Source: Marinoscillum sp964351625 (GTDB taxonomy: Bacteria > Bacteroidota > Bacteroidia > Cytophagales > Cyclobacteriaceae). From it: a DNA stretch of 64,000 nucleotides. Every line of letters begins with the position of its first letter. The first letter of the stretch is position 1. A model generated the notes under the pieces. That model searched no databases. It saw nothing but the letters and a program-made list of their open reading frames with translations, and had not been told where the DNA came from. Location: NCBI GenBank assembly GCA_964351625.1, contig CAYGOV010000018.1, forward strand, positions 1-64,000, written 5' to 3'. The translations under genes and the position numbers were made by a program. This document shows positions 19,313 through 28,165 of this stretch, one piece after another.

Positions 19313-20533
19313 ATGAAAGGCTTATTATTTCCACTCACTATACTGACAATTGTTATTTCCCTGCCAAGTTGCTTTACCTCTGATGAATACTTCGTGGGTA
19401 TGCGACCAGACTCCACAGGCATAGAGCGAGAAGTCGCCTTGATCAATGACCACTATGAAATCCTAACGAAGGTGTTTTATCGGGGTTTTCAAGAAAATCT
19501 TGGGCTTTCAAAAGACGATATCCTGAAGTACGAACAAGTGAAAATCAAAGGAGATGGATCTGTATATATAACGGGTTCCAAACAAACAGAGAGTGGCGTT
19601 GGGTCAGGAAAATTTCAATTCCAAACAGATGGGAATTTCTCTAACCTATCCACCATTACGGACCTCCCTTCCTTTGATGAAAACCTCAGAGAAAATTACT
19701 TTACGGGACCAAATGATGATTATTTCTTTGTAGATGGTTCATCTCTATATAGAAATGGAGATTCTATTGGAACCTTTCAAAACTATTCGCAGAAGTATCA
19801 GCCAGCGTGGCAACTAGATGCAAACGACAACCTTTACAATTTTGTAACAAAAGATGCTTTCGATGGATCAGGCATCATTGGGGTCAATCTGATTCGCTCC
19901 TTTCCTCCTGTCTATCGCTGGAGTTTACCTGGAAGCTTCATCAGATCGTCCGGTTTCATGATAGGGAATATCCCTTATTTCATGGGTGTAAATGGTTCAA
20001 GAGGTGTAGAAATCTTCAGAGGAGACTATGTGGACTTGTATCGTGATGCAAATGAGGTGAGATATAGAGTTATGCTTTTTCAAACTGAGACCAACGTCAA
20101 TGCCTTTGGTCACGTGTATTATAACTTGGTAGATGGTCAAGTAGCTTATACTCTGGCTTTAGAGTACAACAAATTTCGGTTGGTAAAATACGATGCACAA
20201 ACCAGCACCGTCACTCAAGAGGCAAATTTCACTGCCGAATACACTGAGCAAAACGCTCAAAATACTGTGAAACTTCTGAAATCTGGTGTGGCCTTCCTTA
20301 TGGTCACAGATGGTAACGAATATAGAGAAGACGGTTCGCACACTTACGAGATTTTCAAAGTATCTGCAGCCGAATCCAAGTCCTATGGAATCATCGACAC
20401 CAGAGATTTCGATTCGAAAATAGCCTTTCATTATGAAGACTTTTACATCATCAATGACGAGCCAGTGATCTGGTTTAGCAGTGGGAGTGGCTATACCTAT
20501 TCTGATCATTTGCTGATTGTGACACCAAAATAG
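19313..20533 (+). CDS. Large lipoprotein, paralogue B1
   Basis: The 406-residue protein has a lipobox (VISLPSC, Cys near 20) followed by the motif FTSDEYFVG. The mature part reads like a beta-propeller or repeated beta-sheet protein: GDGSVYITGSK, FQTDGNFSNLSTIT, ANDNLYNFV, NEFRLVKYDAQT-like units. The C-terminal block (ESKSYGIIDTRDFDSK, FYIINDEPVIWFSSGSG, LLIVTP) is nearly identical in the paralogue at 24356. No known Pfam family is recognised. It is co-transcribed with barrel A1, so a surface-exposed partner of the barrel is a reasonable guess. Confidence 0.75.
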   Translation: MKGLLFPLTILTIVISLPSCFTSDEYFVGMRPDSTGIEREVALINDHYEILTKVFYRGFQENLGLSKDDILKYEQVKIKGDGSVYITGSKQTESGVGSGKFQFQTDGNFSNLSTITDLPSFDENLRENYFTGPNDDYFFVDGSSLYRNGDSIGTFQNYSQKYQPAWQLDANDNLYNFVTKDAFDGSGIIGVNLIRSFPPVYRWSLPGSFIRSSGFMIGNIPYFMGVNGSRGVEIFRGDYVDLYRDANEVRYRVMLFQTETNVNAFGHVYYNLVDGQVAYTLALEYNKFRLVKYDAQTSTVTQEANFTAEYTEQNAQNTVKLLKSGVAFLMVTDGNEYREDGSHTYEIFKVSAAESKSYGIIDTRDFDSKIAFHYEDFYIINDEPVIWFSSGSGYTYSDHLLIVTPK

Positions 20534-20573
20534 CCCGTCTTCAAAAAAGCACTAAAACCATATTTCCAACACG

Positions 20574-21137
20574 ATGAAAACCAAACTAATCCTCATCATT
20601 CCACTAATGTTTCTACTTGGCTGTGCAGAAGATCCAGATGTACTCACCTCCATTCGCCAATATAATAGCTGGAACATAGACAAAATGACCATCTCTTATG
20701 CCACAGTCACCAGTGACGGAAATGGCAATGAATCCTTAGAGAGTTTTACCAAGAATGTTTTCCTCGGCGGCACAGTACAATATATTGACACTACCTTCAT
20801 TTCAAATGACAGAGGAGAGATTTCGGACTATGAAACTCTATTCAGGATCTCCCCGACTGATGAAGATATTGATCCCAATGATTATAACTATCAGCAGGTG
20901 CCGTTTACCAAGTCCACCTACATTTTTTCCAGACGCGTCATACCATACGACGATTATACTTATACAGAGATGTCGAATAATGTCACTTTTTACAGTCCAG
21001 GTATAGTAGGTGATTTCGTCATATTAGAAAGACATCTCAAAGGTGACAGAGTACTACTTATGCTCACTAAAAATCAAGACAATGGCTATTACAAAGGAGT
21101 AGCCCATTTCGAACTAGAACTTAGCCCACTCAGATGA
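20574..21137 (+). CDS. Lipoprotein of unknown function
   Basis: The 187-residue protein has a clean lipobox (LMFLLGC, Cys at 17) and a mature region rich in Tyr, Asp and Thr with beta-strand spacing (YATVTSDGNG, VQYIDTTFISN). No family is recognised. It starts 40 bp after paralogue B1, and its TGA overlaps the ATG of the following barrel gene, so it belongs to the same operon. It has no counterpart beside the second barrel/lipoprotein pair. Confidence 0.7.
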   Translation: MKTKLILIIPLMFLLGCAEDPDVLTSIRQYNSWNIDKMTISYATVTSDGNGNESLESFTKNVFLGGTVQYIDTTFISNDRGEISDYETLFRISPTDEDIDPNDYNYQQVPFTKSTYIFSRRVIPYDDYTYTEMSNNVTFYSPGIVGDFVILERHLKGDRVLLMLTKNQDNGYYKGVAHFELELSPLR

Positions 21138-21976
21138 TGAAAACCAACGCGCGAAAACACAACAAGGCAGTCCTCACATTCCTATTAATCTTAGGGAGTA
21201 CATGTATAAGCCATGCGCAACTCTGGGGTGTGGGATTATATGCCAGCTATAATTCCAATACGGTCGGCAAAGTATCCTACCTCATGCCAGCAGACGACAC
21301 CTTTAGTAACATATCGCCCGGTATCACTATAGAGGGAATCATTGATGGGAAATTCTACAGAGCCAATTCCGAGTTTTTACAGCTAGGAACCATTAGAGTC
21401 TCTAATCCCGACAAAACCCCAAGAATTGGGTACGGCCATACCATACTCAATTGGGAGGTCTGTGGTCGTATTTTTGACATTGGTGATCATTTTACCGCAG
21501 GGCTAGGTGGTGCATTTCTTTGGCGCAAAGAAGGTGTGAATTTTCCGCACTTTAGCGAACCGGGTGATGAAGTTATGCGTGGCACCTTCGATGATAACAA
21601 TGGAGACTATTTCTATGGATCAGGGTCTTACATGGTGAAGCACAGAGCGGGTCTAGGGCCTCAGGCACAAATCGCTTTTCAAAATGACGATGAAACTATC
21701 TCCGTTAGGTTAGCCTATACGGTATCTACTTATGGAAAAAAGAGCGGCTATACCTCTACGGAATTGAGTGGCTATTTTATGGTAAGTGATAACAGTGTAC
21801 TTAGAGTGACAGCCAGAAGGTATTCCAAATTCCTTGACGTTCCTGATGTCTATACTGACAAAAATGAGTTCAATCAAACTGCTAATCTTCCAGTCTTGCC
21901 ACATGATGCTAAGATCATGACCTACGAACTCACAGTCGGTTTTTTGATACCTAGCTTAATGGAACCCATATTTTGA
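21134..21976 (+). CDS. Predicted outer-membrane beta-barrel protein
   Basis: The 280-residue protein has a signal peptide (residues ~15-28, ending SHAQ) and repeated amphipathic strands (LWGVGLYASYNSNT, YRANSEFLQLGTIRV, FTAGLGGAFLWRKEG, SVRLAYTVSTYGKKSG), which indicates a barrel. Two ATG codons lie in tandem at 21134 and 21137; the first overlaps the stop of the preceding gene. Unlike A1 and A2 it lacks the HLGYSQPI block, so it is a different barrel family. It probably shares the envelope role of the operon. Confidence 0.7.
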   Translation: MMKTNARKHNKAVLTFLLILGSTCISHAQLWGVGLYASYNSNTVGKVSYLMPADDTFSNISPGITIEGIIDGKFYRANSEFLQLGTIRVSNPDKTPRIGYGHTILNWEVCGRIFDIGDHFTAGLGGAFLWRKEGVNFPHFSEPGDEVMRGTFDDNNGDYFYGSGSYMVKHRAGLGPQAQIAFQNDDETISVRLAYTVSTYGKKSGYTSTELSGYFMVSDNSVLRVTARRYSKFLDVPDVYTDKNEFNQTANLPVLPHDAKIMTYELTVGFLIPSLMEPIF

Positions 21977-22179
21977 TGAAATATCTTTTTCAAGGAATTG
22001 TCATTATCGCATTTATCAACCTTATACTTTGGCTAAGATCTGATTGTTTTGACTGTCCATCTAACTATTCTGCATCAATAGACGAATGGTTGAATAAAAG
22101 ACCTAAGGATTTGCTGGCCAATGATTTAAAGAAAGTACTTCTTAGATCCAAGATTAATTTCCAATTGATTGGCTCTTAA
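21976..22179 (+). CDS. 67-aa single-TM small protein, coupled to upstream barrel
   Basis: ATG 21976 overlaps the TGA of the barrel gene (TGATG). The protein has one hydrophobic helix (FQGIVIIAFINLILWL) and then a CFDC pair and a charged C-terminus with KRPKDLLANDLKKVLLRSK. It has no known family. The overlap argues that it is really translated. It might be a small inner-membrane subunit of the envelope operon. Confidence 0.5.
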   Translation: MKYLFQGIVIIAFINLILWLRSDCFDCPSNYSASIDEWLNKRPKDLLANDLKKVLLRSKINFQLIGS

Positions 22180-22245
22180 TGAACAGATACAACCGCTCCG
22201 ACAATATTCTTACATTTTCATTCAGCATAATAATGATTTAAAATT

Positions 22246-23280
22246 ATGACCGTATTTCACACATCAAGATCCCTTTCTGAAATAGGCCTTTTTATTACGC
22301 TGATATTACTGAGTGGTAGCTCATTATTGGCTCAATTTCAAGATTTACGTAAGATTGATCCCACAACAATCAGGGAAATATCTCAGCCTTCTATCAAATC
22401 TACCGATCGTGTGCTATCTGTCAAGTTTAGTCCTGATGGTCAGAGCTTGTTTGTTGGCGGATTGGACAAAAAAGTGGCCGTATACAAAGTGAGCGATGGT
22501 AATTTGACATGGGCAGTAGAAGGCGATGCGTATGAACCGATGGCTGCTGTGAGCGTCAATAGCGCTAGTCCGATGCTCATTGTGGCACAAAATGCGTTTG
22601 CAGGTGGCGCCATTTTCGTCTTTAGATGGGCAACCGGTGAAAATCTAGGCACCCTCAGCCCTTATGCGGGTGGACGCAGCGGTTTGAGTTTTGATGCGGC
22701 TACTTCCCGTCTCGGATGGGCAGGTCCGGATGGAAAAGTTTTTGAGTTCGATTTTGCCAAGAATGCTATGTCAACCTCCATCGGATGGCAACACCATTCC
22801 GAAAAAGCAAATTCTATTGCCTATGGCCCCTTCAGCAATCTCTACAGCTGTGGATCGGAAGGTAAGGTGGTCAAAGGCAAAAAAGAGGAATCACCAGAAG
22901 TATTGTTGGCCTTTGATAAGCCGGCTTTAGAAATTGCTGCGAACCCATACATCAAAGGCACTACTGGCGGAGAGGTCTTGATTGCTGCCAGCGACAACAA
23001 AGGCAAACTCCAAGTTATTTCTCCCAAAACTGGAAAGGTAATTTTTTCGCAAACACTAGCGAGATACGTTTCTGCTCTTAGATTTCACCCAACAGACCCT
23101 GATGTGTTGATCGCCACTTCTGCGGGATTCATTTATTTCTACAACATTCGAACTGGTAATGTCCTCAAGCAAGTCGCCGTTTCTGATCAATCTATTTGGT
23201 CGCTGGATGTCTCGATAGATGGAAAGAGAATCGCCGTAGGATTAGAAACCGGTGAGGTTAAGATTTATCAGATGGATTAA
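22246..23280 (+). CDS. Secreted WD40-repeat protein
   Basis: The 344-residue protein has a signal peptide (LFITLILLSGSSLLAQ) and then WD40 blades such as VLSVKFSPDGQSLFVGGLDKK, NSIAYGPFSNLYSCG, ALRFHPTDPDVLIATS and SLDVSIDGKRIAVGLETGEV. The blade count fits one seven-bladed propeller. WD40 proteins act as interaction platforms; here it would be periplasmic or surface-located. It follows the small TM gene by 66 bp and may be in the same transcript. Confidence 0.85.
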   Translation: MTVFHTSRSLSEIGLFITLILLSGSSLLAQFQDLRKIDPTTIREISQPSIKSTDRVLSVKFSPDGQSLFVGGLDKKVAVYKVSDGNLTWAVEGDAYEPMAAVSVNSASPMLIVAQNAFAGGAIFVFRWATGENLGTLSPYAGGRSGLSFDAATSRLGWAGPDGKVFEFDFAKNAMSTSIGWQHHSEKANSIAYGPFSNLYSCGSEGKVVKGKKEESPEVLLAFDKPALEIAANPYIKGTTGGEVLIAASDNKGKLQVISPKTGKVIFSQTLARYVSALRFHPTDPDVLIATSAGFIYFYNIRTGNVLKQVAVSDQSIWSLDVSIDGKRIAVGLETGEVKIYQMD

Positions 23281-23656
23281 AACAAAACCACAAAATCGAG
23301 ACATGATCACATCTACTATCTTCACCATCAGAATTATCGAAATGAAAAAACTACACATTCTATTTTTCCTCCTTCTGGCACTTGTAAACATCAGCTAAGG
23401 ACAGCCAAAAAAAGAATCCTCATTTTTTACTGGTCTTGTGAAACAAATAAAAATGCTCATCCTGATTATTAGATAAAACCCTCTTTGAAACCAACATTAG
23501 GTATGTGAAGTGGCTCAATGAACTCAGATTAGCCACAAAATGCGTATTACTCGGTATAGGAGCTGATAGATAAACACTTCAACTTTGTTAAAAATCCAAC
23601 CAAGCAACTAGATGGTTGGAGTATAGGACATTTTGGAACTAATTCTTTCACCGCTT
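23281..23656. other. 376-bp gap with a pseudogene stub and no intact gene
   Basis: Apart from the broken signal-peptide reading frame described separately, this stretch has stops in every frame and no clear hairpin. It lies exactly between the WD40 gene and the second barrel/lipoprotein pair, so it probably contains the junction of the duplication and the promoter of the second pair. Confidence 0.4.
23342..23476 (+). pseudogene. Stub of a secreted-protein gene broken by a nonsense codon in its signal peptide
   Basis: ATG 23342 encodes MKKLHILFFLLLALVNIS and then TAA at 23396. Reading through gives GQPKKESSFFTGLVKQ and a further stop at 23474. Bacteroidota signal peptides often end in xGQ or xAQ, so the TAA stands where a residue such as Tyr would complete the cleavage site. 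The first residues resemble MKKLKILF of paralogue A1. This looks like a decayed third barrel copy or a decayed secreted protein. Confidence 0.45.
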
Positions 23657-24346
23657 ATGAAGAAGAAATACAACTTATTATTCTTTGCCTTTTTTGGCTT
23701 ATTGAATGTGACAGCCTTTGCACAGCATGAAATTCACTTGGGATACTCACAGCCAATCAATGATTGGGGTTCCGCCGACATTAACAAAGATGCAGGCTAC
23801 GCCAATGGCGGTTTAGTCATTCAATATGGCGGATCTCTGTCAGACGGTGATGTAGTACGAACCATAGTGAACATGTCTTTGGGCTATAATGCCATGGATT
23901 CTCGCAGATTTGGTGAGAGCTATGGAAAAGCCTATTGGAATGGTGATTTGGGTGCCTCAGGTGATTCATTAATTTCTGTCAAGTTAGGAACCTACGCTTA
24001 CTTCACGACACATTTAGGATTGGAGGGTAGAATCAACCTAGGTAACAATTATATTCCAATAAGAGTGATGGCTGGTCCTCATATTTTCATGCCGCCAGAT
24101 AGAAGTACCATCAAAACCTCTAGCGGGTCAACGGAGTATCGAGGTGAATGGTCATATGATGTAATGGGCGCCAGCTACCAGTTCGGAACTGGATATGTTT
24201 TAGATGAGAAACTCTCATTTAGAATAGAATATTTTGGGACACTTGGACAACTGGAGGGTAATCAATTTAAAAATCCTACAATCCCTTCCAAGCTATTCCC
24301 AAAGCATTACCAGTCATTGTTTTTTTCAGTAGGAGTCCTCTTTTAA
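23657..24346 (+). CDS. Outer-membrane beta-barrel protein, paralogue A2
   Basis: The frame is open from ATG 23633, but ATG 23657 gives a normal signal peptide (MKKKYNLLFFAFFGLLNVTAFAQ), so the 229-residue form is chosen. It is homologous to A1 along its whole length: HLGYSQPINDWGSADI against HLGYSQPIKDWAAADI, GYNAM, IPIRVMAGPHIF against IPLRATAGPHLF, and the same C-terminal strand SLFFSVGVLF. A lipoprotein paralogue follows after 9 bp. Sequence identity looks moderate, so the duplication is old or diverged quickly. Confidence 0.8.
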   Translation: MKKKYNLLFFAFFGLLNVTAFAQHEIHLGYSQPINDWGSADINKDAGYANGGLVIQYGGSLSDGDVVRTIVNMSLGYNAMDSRRFGESYGKAYWNGDLGASGDSLISVKLGTYAYFTTHLGLEGRINLGNNYIPIRVMAGPHIFMPPDRSTIKTSSGSTEYRGEWSYDVMGASYQFGTGYVLDEKLSFRIEYFGTLGQLEGNQFKNPTIPSKLFPKHYQSLFFSVGVLF

Positions 24347-24355
24347 TTCACGATC

Positions 24356-25621
24356 ATGAAAAGACTATTTATACCACTTTGCATACTCACATTACTGACA
24401 AGCTGCTTTTCCACAGACGAGTACTTCTTTGGCACGCCTCCTGACCCTACAGCCGATGCGAATAACGTTCAGTTAATCAATGATAATTACAAGATTCACT
24501 CAACCGTCTTTTATAGAAATTTCCAGGAAGATCTTGGGGTTTCCTCTTCTGGTACTTTAGCATATGACCACATCAAAGTGAAAGCAGATGGCTCCCTCTA
24601 CGTCATGGGTTCTAAGCAGGACAATCCTACATCTGCGCCAGTGAGATTCGAATTCCAGACAGATGGAAATCTATCCAATCTCTCTACAGTTTCCACCTTG
24701 ACCACAGTCTCTGACAATCTCACAGAAAACTACTACACTGGACCTAGTGATGAATTTATCTATTTGAACAATTATTCCGAAAATGGTAATTACTATGTAG
24801 AGGTCTTTAAAAATGGAGTATCCAAAGGTACCGTCAGAGATTTCTATGGAATTCATTATCAGTCCTTTCCTACGGTATGGCATTTAGATAACAACGATCA
24901 GCTTTACAATTTAGAGGCGGGTGATGTCTCAGGTGAGGGAGATGGTATCCTACGCATAAGCAAACTCAATACCTCCCCATCAGAATACTGGTCATACACA
25001 CCCGGAGCAGGGTTGTTTAGCCGAAACCCATCCTTTATGCGAGATGAGACCCCTTATTGGTTTAGAGCAAATGCTCAAAATAGCAATATGGAAATCTACA
25101 AAGGCAACACAAACATTGTCTTTCAAGATGCTTCAAATATCCAATATGGCTATGATCATGTGAAAACGGCAGATTGTGCCTGCTATTTCTTTGGATATAG
25201 ATGGGTTTCTGATGCCTCCAGCACTTATATTTTTGGAACTAATTCCAATGAATTCGGATTAATCAAATTTGACCCACAAACCAATGACGCCAGTTTGATC
25301 GCAGAGTTCACTGGTAGTTTTACACGCCTTGATGTGCCTGATTCGGACATTATAGTCAAATTACTCAATTCAGGTGTGGCGTACGTGATGGTGAAAGGTG
25401 GCTATGGAGATAATGAAGATGGAAGTTTTGATTACGAGCTATTCAAAATCTCAGAGGCAGAATCAAAATCCTATGGCGTAATCAATACCAAAGATTTTGA
25501 TTCCAATATCACCTACAATTACCATGATTTTTACATCGTCAATGATGAACCTGTGATTTGGTTTAGTAGTGGAAGTGGGGTTGATTATAGTGATCAATTG
25601 CTAGTGGTGACACCACAATAG
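24356..25621 (+). CDS. Large lipoprotein, paralogue B2
   Basis: The 421-residue protein has a lipobox (LTLLTSC, Cys near 17) followed by FSTDEYFFG, matching FTSDEYFVG of B1. Shared blocks are spread along its length, including HIKVKADGSLYVMGSKQ, FEFQTDGNLSNLST, YTGPSDEF and the C-terminus SYGVINTKDFDSN, FYIVNDEPVIWFSSGSG. It differs from B1 mainly by small insertions in the middle, including an AC-rich DCACYFFGYRW stretch. It is followed by a hairpin terminator, so the second cassette is just the gene pair. Confidence 0.75.
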   Translation: MKRLFIPLCILTLLTSCFSTDEYFFGTPPDPTADANNVQLINDNYKIHSTVFYRNFQEDLGVSSSGTLAYDHIKVKADGSLYVMGSKQDNPTSAPVRFEFQTDGNLSNLSTVSTLTTVSDNLTENYYTGPSDEFIYLNNYSENGNYYVEVFKNGVSKGTVRDFYGIHYQSFPTVWHLDNNDQLYNLEAGDVSGEGDGILRISKLNTSPSEYWSYTPGAGLFSRNPSFMRDETPYWFRANAQNSNMEIYKGNTNIVFQDASNIQYGYDHVKTADCACYFFGYRWVSDASSTYIFGTNSNEFGLIKFDPQTNDASLIAEFTGSFTRLDVPDSDIIVKLLNSGVAYVMVKGGYGDNEDGSFDYELFKISEAESKSYGVINTKDFDSNITYNYHDFYIVNDEPVIWFSSGSGVDYSDQLLVVTPQ

Positions 25622-25674
25622 CCATCTAACTAGCAAACGTTCTAAGAAGTCAAAACCGCTTAACAATTACAATT

Positions 25675-25711
25675 AGCCACTAGAAGCATCAGTCTTTTAG
25701 TGGCTTTTTCT
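25675..25711 (+). terminator. Hairpin terminator
   Basis: AGCCACTA pairs with TAGTGGCT across a 15-nt loop and is followed by TTTTCTTT. It lies about 55 bp after the stop of paralogue B2. Confidence 0.7.
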
Positions 25712-25810
25712 TTCATTTCATAATCATAGGAATTGGACTGTAGTATGCCTGGCTCAGGTCCTATATCTCAGCCTCAACTAGTCATTCAAAGTACCGCAAG
25801 CAACATCATT

Positions 25811-25828
25811 TTACTGCATATGCTGTAT
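25811..25828 (-). promoter_or_regulatory. Copy 3 of the 18-bp palindromic element
   Basis: The top strand reads TTACTGCATATGCTGTAT, so the bottom strand matches ATACAGCATATGCAGTAT at 18457 in all but one base. It lies 63 bp upstream of the LuxR-type regulator start at 25891. Confidence 0.6.
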
Positions 25829-25890
25829 TCCAAAAGGCAGGTCAAATAGCAAATTTTACAGAAGTCCACATAACGAGACGCTGCTACTAT

Positions 25891-26529
25891 ATGAATGCCA
25901 TTTCTGTCAATGCCATTGGTGAATCTCGTCTCTTTCTAGAAGGCCTGATCTCGATGCTAGCACATCAAGAGGAATTGATCATACACAGTATATCCCACCA
26001 CGATCATATCCCAAATCACTTTCCGCACAATGACCATAGGTTGATTATGATCGCGATCACTGATTTCAGCAAAATACCTCTCAAAGAAATAGCGTCAATC
26101 AAGAAAGACCATCCACTGCAAAAAATACTACTTGTCTTCATGAGCCAGTTTTGTGACAAACAGTATGCAGTATTGGATCTAGCTGATGCTTGCATATTCT
26201 GGGACTCCCCCAAAGCTGAATTCCTAAAGGCAATCCACGAAATACTTAATAACAGAATTTACTACAGCCCCACTGTAATGCCCTTATTGCTAGAACGCAT
26301 TCCTAATAATGAAATCTTGAAAATCACTCAGCAGCTCTTCAGTCATAGAGAACGTGAGGTGCTGGTAATGGTCGCAGAAGAAAAGAGCAACGATCAGATT
26401 GCCCATGAATTGGCCATCTCAAGAAGCACAGTAGAAACACACCGAAAAAACATGATGTACAAGGCCAAAGTACATTCTGTAGTCGGATTAATGAAGTACG
26501 GACTATCAAATCAACTCATAACATTTTAA
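25891..26529 (+). CDS. LuxR-type regulator with degenerate receiver
   Basis: The 212-residue protein has a C-terminal LuxR HTH at about residues 145-205 (FSHREREVLVMVAEEKSND, ELAISRSTVETHRKNMMYKA). The N-terminal 120 residues follow a receiver-like alpha/beta pattern, but the strand expected to hold the phospho-Asp reads RLIMIAITDFSK, and the early acidic pair is also absent. It is probably an atypical, phosphorylation-independent receiver. It may respond to the local two-component system or to protein contact, and it has a copy of the 18-bp element in its upstream region. Confidence 0.85.
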   Translation: MNAISVNAIGESRLFLEGLISMLAHQEELIIHSISHHDHIPNHFPHNDHRLIMIAITDFSKIPLKEIASIKKDHPLQKILLVFMSQFCDKQYAVLDLADACIFWDSPKAEFLKAIHEILNNRIYYSPTVMPLLLERIPNNEILKITQQLFSHREREVLVMVAEEKSNDQIAHELAISRSTVETHRKNMMYKAKVHSVVGLMKYGLSNQLITF

Positions 26530-26578
26530 TACTCAAACTCACACATCAATGCAATTCGCTAATTATAAACCAAACAAG

Positions 26579-28117
26579 ATGATGAAATACAATCCAATGA
26601 AAACCTTGATTGCTGGGGCTGCTCTGCTGCTTGCAGTCACGACCTATAGCCAGTCACTATCTATAGACAAAGTTCATCCAGTGTCCAAAAAGGTCTCTGG
26701 GTTCTCTGTCATAGACCTTTCTGTAGATGAAGCAGCCGATGATGTATCAGTGACTTACTTCACCAAAAGTCAAAAAGACTTTTTCGGCGATCCAAAGAAA
26801 TTGACTTTTGAAACCTACCATTTTGACCTCAACTATGAGTTTAAAAATGTGGAAGAGGAAATCATTGACATTGTAAAGTCTCAATCCAAATACAAAGGCT
26901 TTAAGTTCAAAGGAGATGAGTACAAGGAGATCGGTATCTCCATGGGTCTAGCTGCTAAGGTGACTTTCGTCAAAAAAGAAACTTCCTACAAGTGGAACTG
27001 GTACACCAATGCAGGCTACTACAAAAAGGTGAAAACACTAGAGAAACTAAAACTGGCAGACGCGGGATATGGAGAGCTATACAAGGTATTCTCATCTGAA
27101 GGTGACTCCACGCTCAATGCCATTGCCCAGTCTGGTGGAGAAGGTGGTGCGCCCAAATATCATTTCATGACTGTAGATAGAGACATGAACATCTTTAATG
27201 AAAGTCAGCTTCAGCTAAAATATCATGTAGCCGCAAACATCAAAGAATTCGAAAGAGAAGACGGTTACAAAGACATTTTCATGATGCTTCAGCCTACAGA
27301 CTTCAAAGGTGCTGTGACAGCTTCATCAGCCACATCATTCAAACTGCTGCAGATAGATGGTAAAACAATGAAAGTAACACGTAACATAGATTTTGAATCT
27401 CCAGGAACGGCGTTCTACATGGAAAACATCACGCTAGATGGAAATGACCTTTATATTGTCGGTAAGGTGCAAAACAAAGTTGGGTCTATGGAACTTTCAA
27501 ACTATATCTACCCAAAATTCACTGAAAAAACAGCCAATCTAATGATCGTGAAAGTCTCTGGAAATAGTCTGGCATATGTGAAATCAATGAATTCGGAGCA
27601 ACTCACTGGTAAAATGAGCGTGATCCCAGGAGTGAAAGGAAAGCCTGCAGTTACTCCTTTTTTACTATTCAGTTCTCTGACAGTGAGCAATGGAGACCTC
27701 TTCATCAATGCACAAAATTATAAACTAGACAAGGCAGGTATTCCTCAAAAGCGAGATGCCGTAATGCTTCAGTTGTCCTCAAATGGAGAGCTTAAGAAAA
27801 GTTTCATTTATCCGTTTGAAGGTGAGTTGGACTCCAAAATATTCATGAGCGCAGACGGCAAGAATGCTTACTGGACGGTACTTGATTTTCAAAGCAAAGA
27901 GAAAAAAGGTATCGTTTACAAATACCCGCCAATAGTAAATGTTTCGAAAATAGATTTAACTAGTGGCACGCCTGGTGCATTGAAGCTAATGGGCGGAGAA
28001 GACGCCAAGTTATATTATGATTTCCCTCTTGTACCTACTTCAGATCCAAATTCGGTTACATTCTATGGGTCAAAGGGCAAAGGCACTATTTGGTTTGGAA
28101 AGATGCAACTTGACTAA
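26579..28117 (+). CDS. Large secreted protein of unknown function
   Basis: The open frame starts at 26549; ATGs at 26579, 26582 and 26597 give better signal peptides (MKTLIAGAALLLAVTTYSQ), so the start is uncertain within 48 bp. The ~510-residue mature protein looks beta-rich and soluble, with regular segments such as LLQIDGKTMKVTRNIDF, LDGNDLYIVGKVQN and VSNGDLFINAQNYKLD that suggest a propeller. No family was recognised. It lies 50 bp after the LuxR gene, so co-transcription is plausible. Confidence 0.7.
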   Translation: MMKYNPMKTLIAGAALLLAVTTYSQSLSIDKVHPVSKKVSGFSVIDLSVDEAADDVSVTYFTKSQKDFFGDPKKLTFETYHFDLNYEFKNVEEEIIDIVKSQSKYKGFKFKGDEYKEIGISMGLAAKVTFVKKETSYKWNWYTNAGYYKKVKTLEKLKLADAGYGELYKVFSSEGDSTLNAIAQSGGEGGAPKYHFMTVDRDMNIFNESQLQLKYHVAANIKEFEREDGYKDIFMMLQPTDFKGAVTASSATSFKLLQIDGKTMKVTRNIDFESPGTAFYMENITLDGNDLYIVGKVQNKVGSMELSNYIYPKFTEKTANLMIVKVSGNSLAYVKSMNSEQLTGKMSVIPGVKGKPAVTPFLLFSSLTVSNGDLFINAQNYKLDKAGIPQKRDAVMLQLSSNGELKKSFIYPFEGELDSKIFMSADGKNAYWTVLDFQSKEKKGIVYKYPPIVNVSKIDLTSGTPGALKLMGGEDAKLYYDFPLVPTSDPNSVTFYGSKGKGTIWFGKMQLD

Positions 28118-28165
28118 TCACTAGTAGTAAGTCATTTCACTTCTCAACGTTTAGATACATTAATC

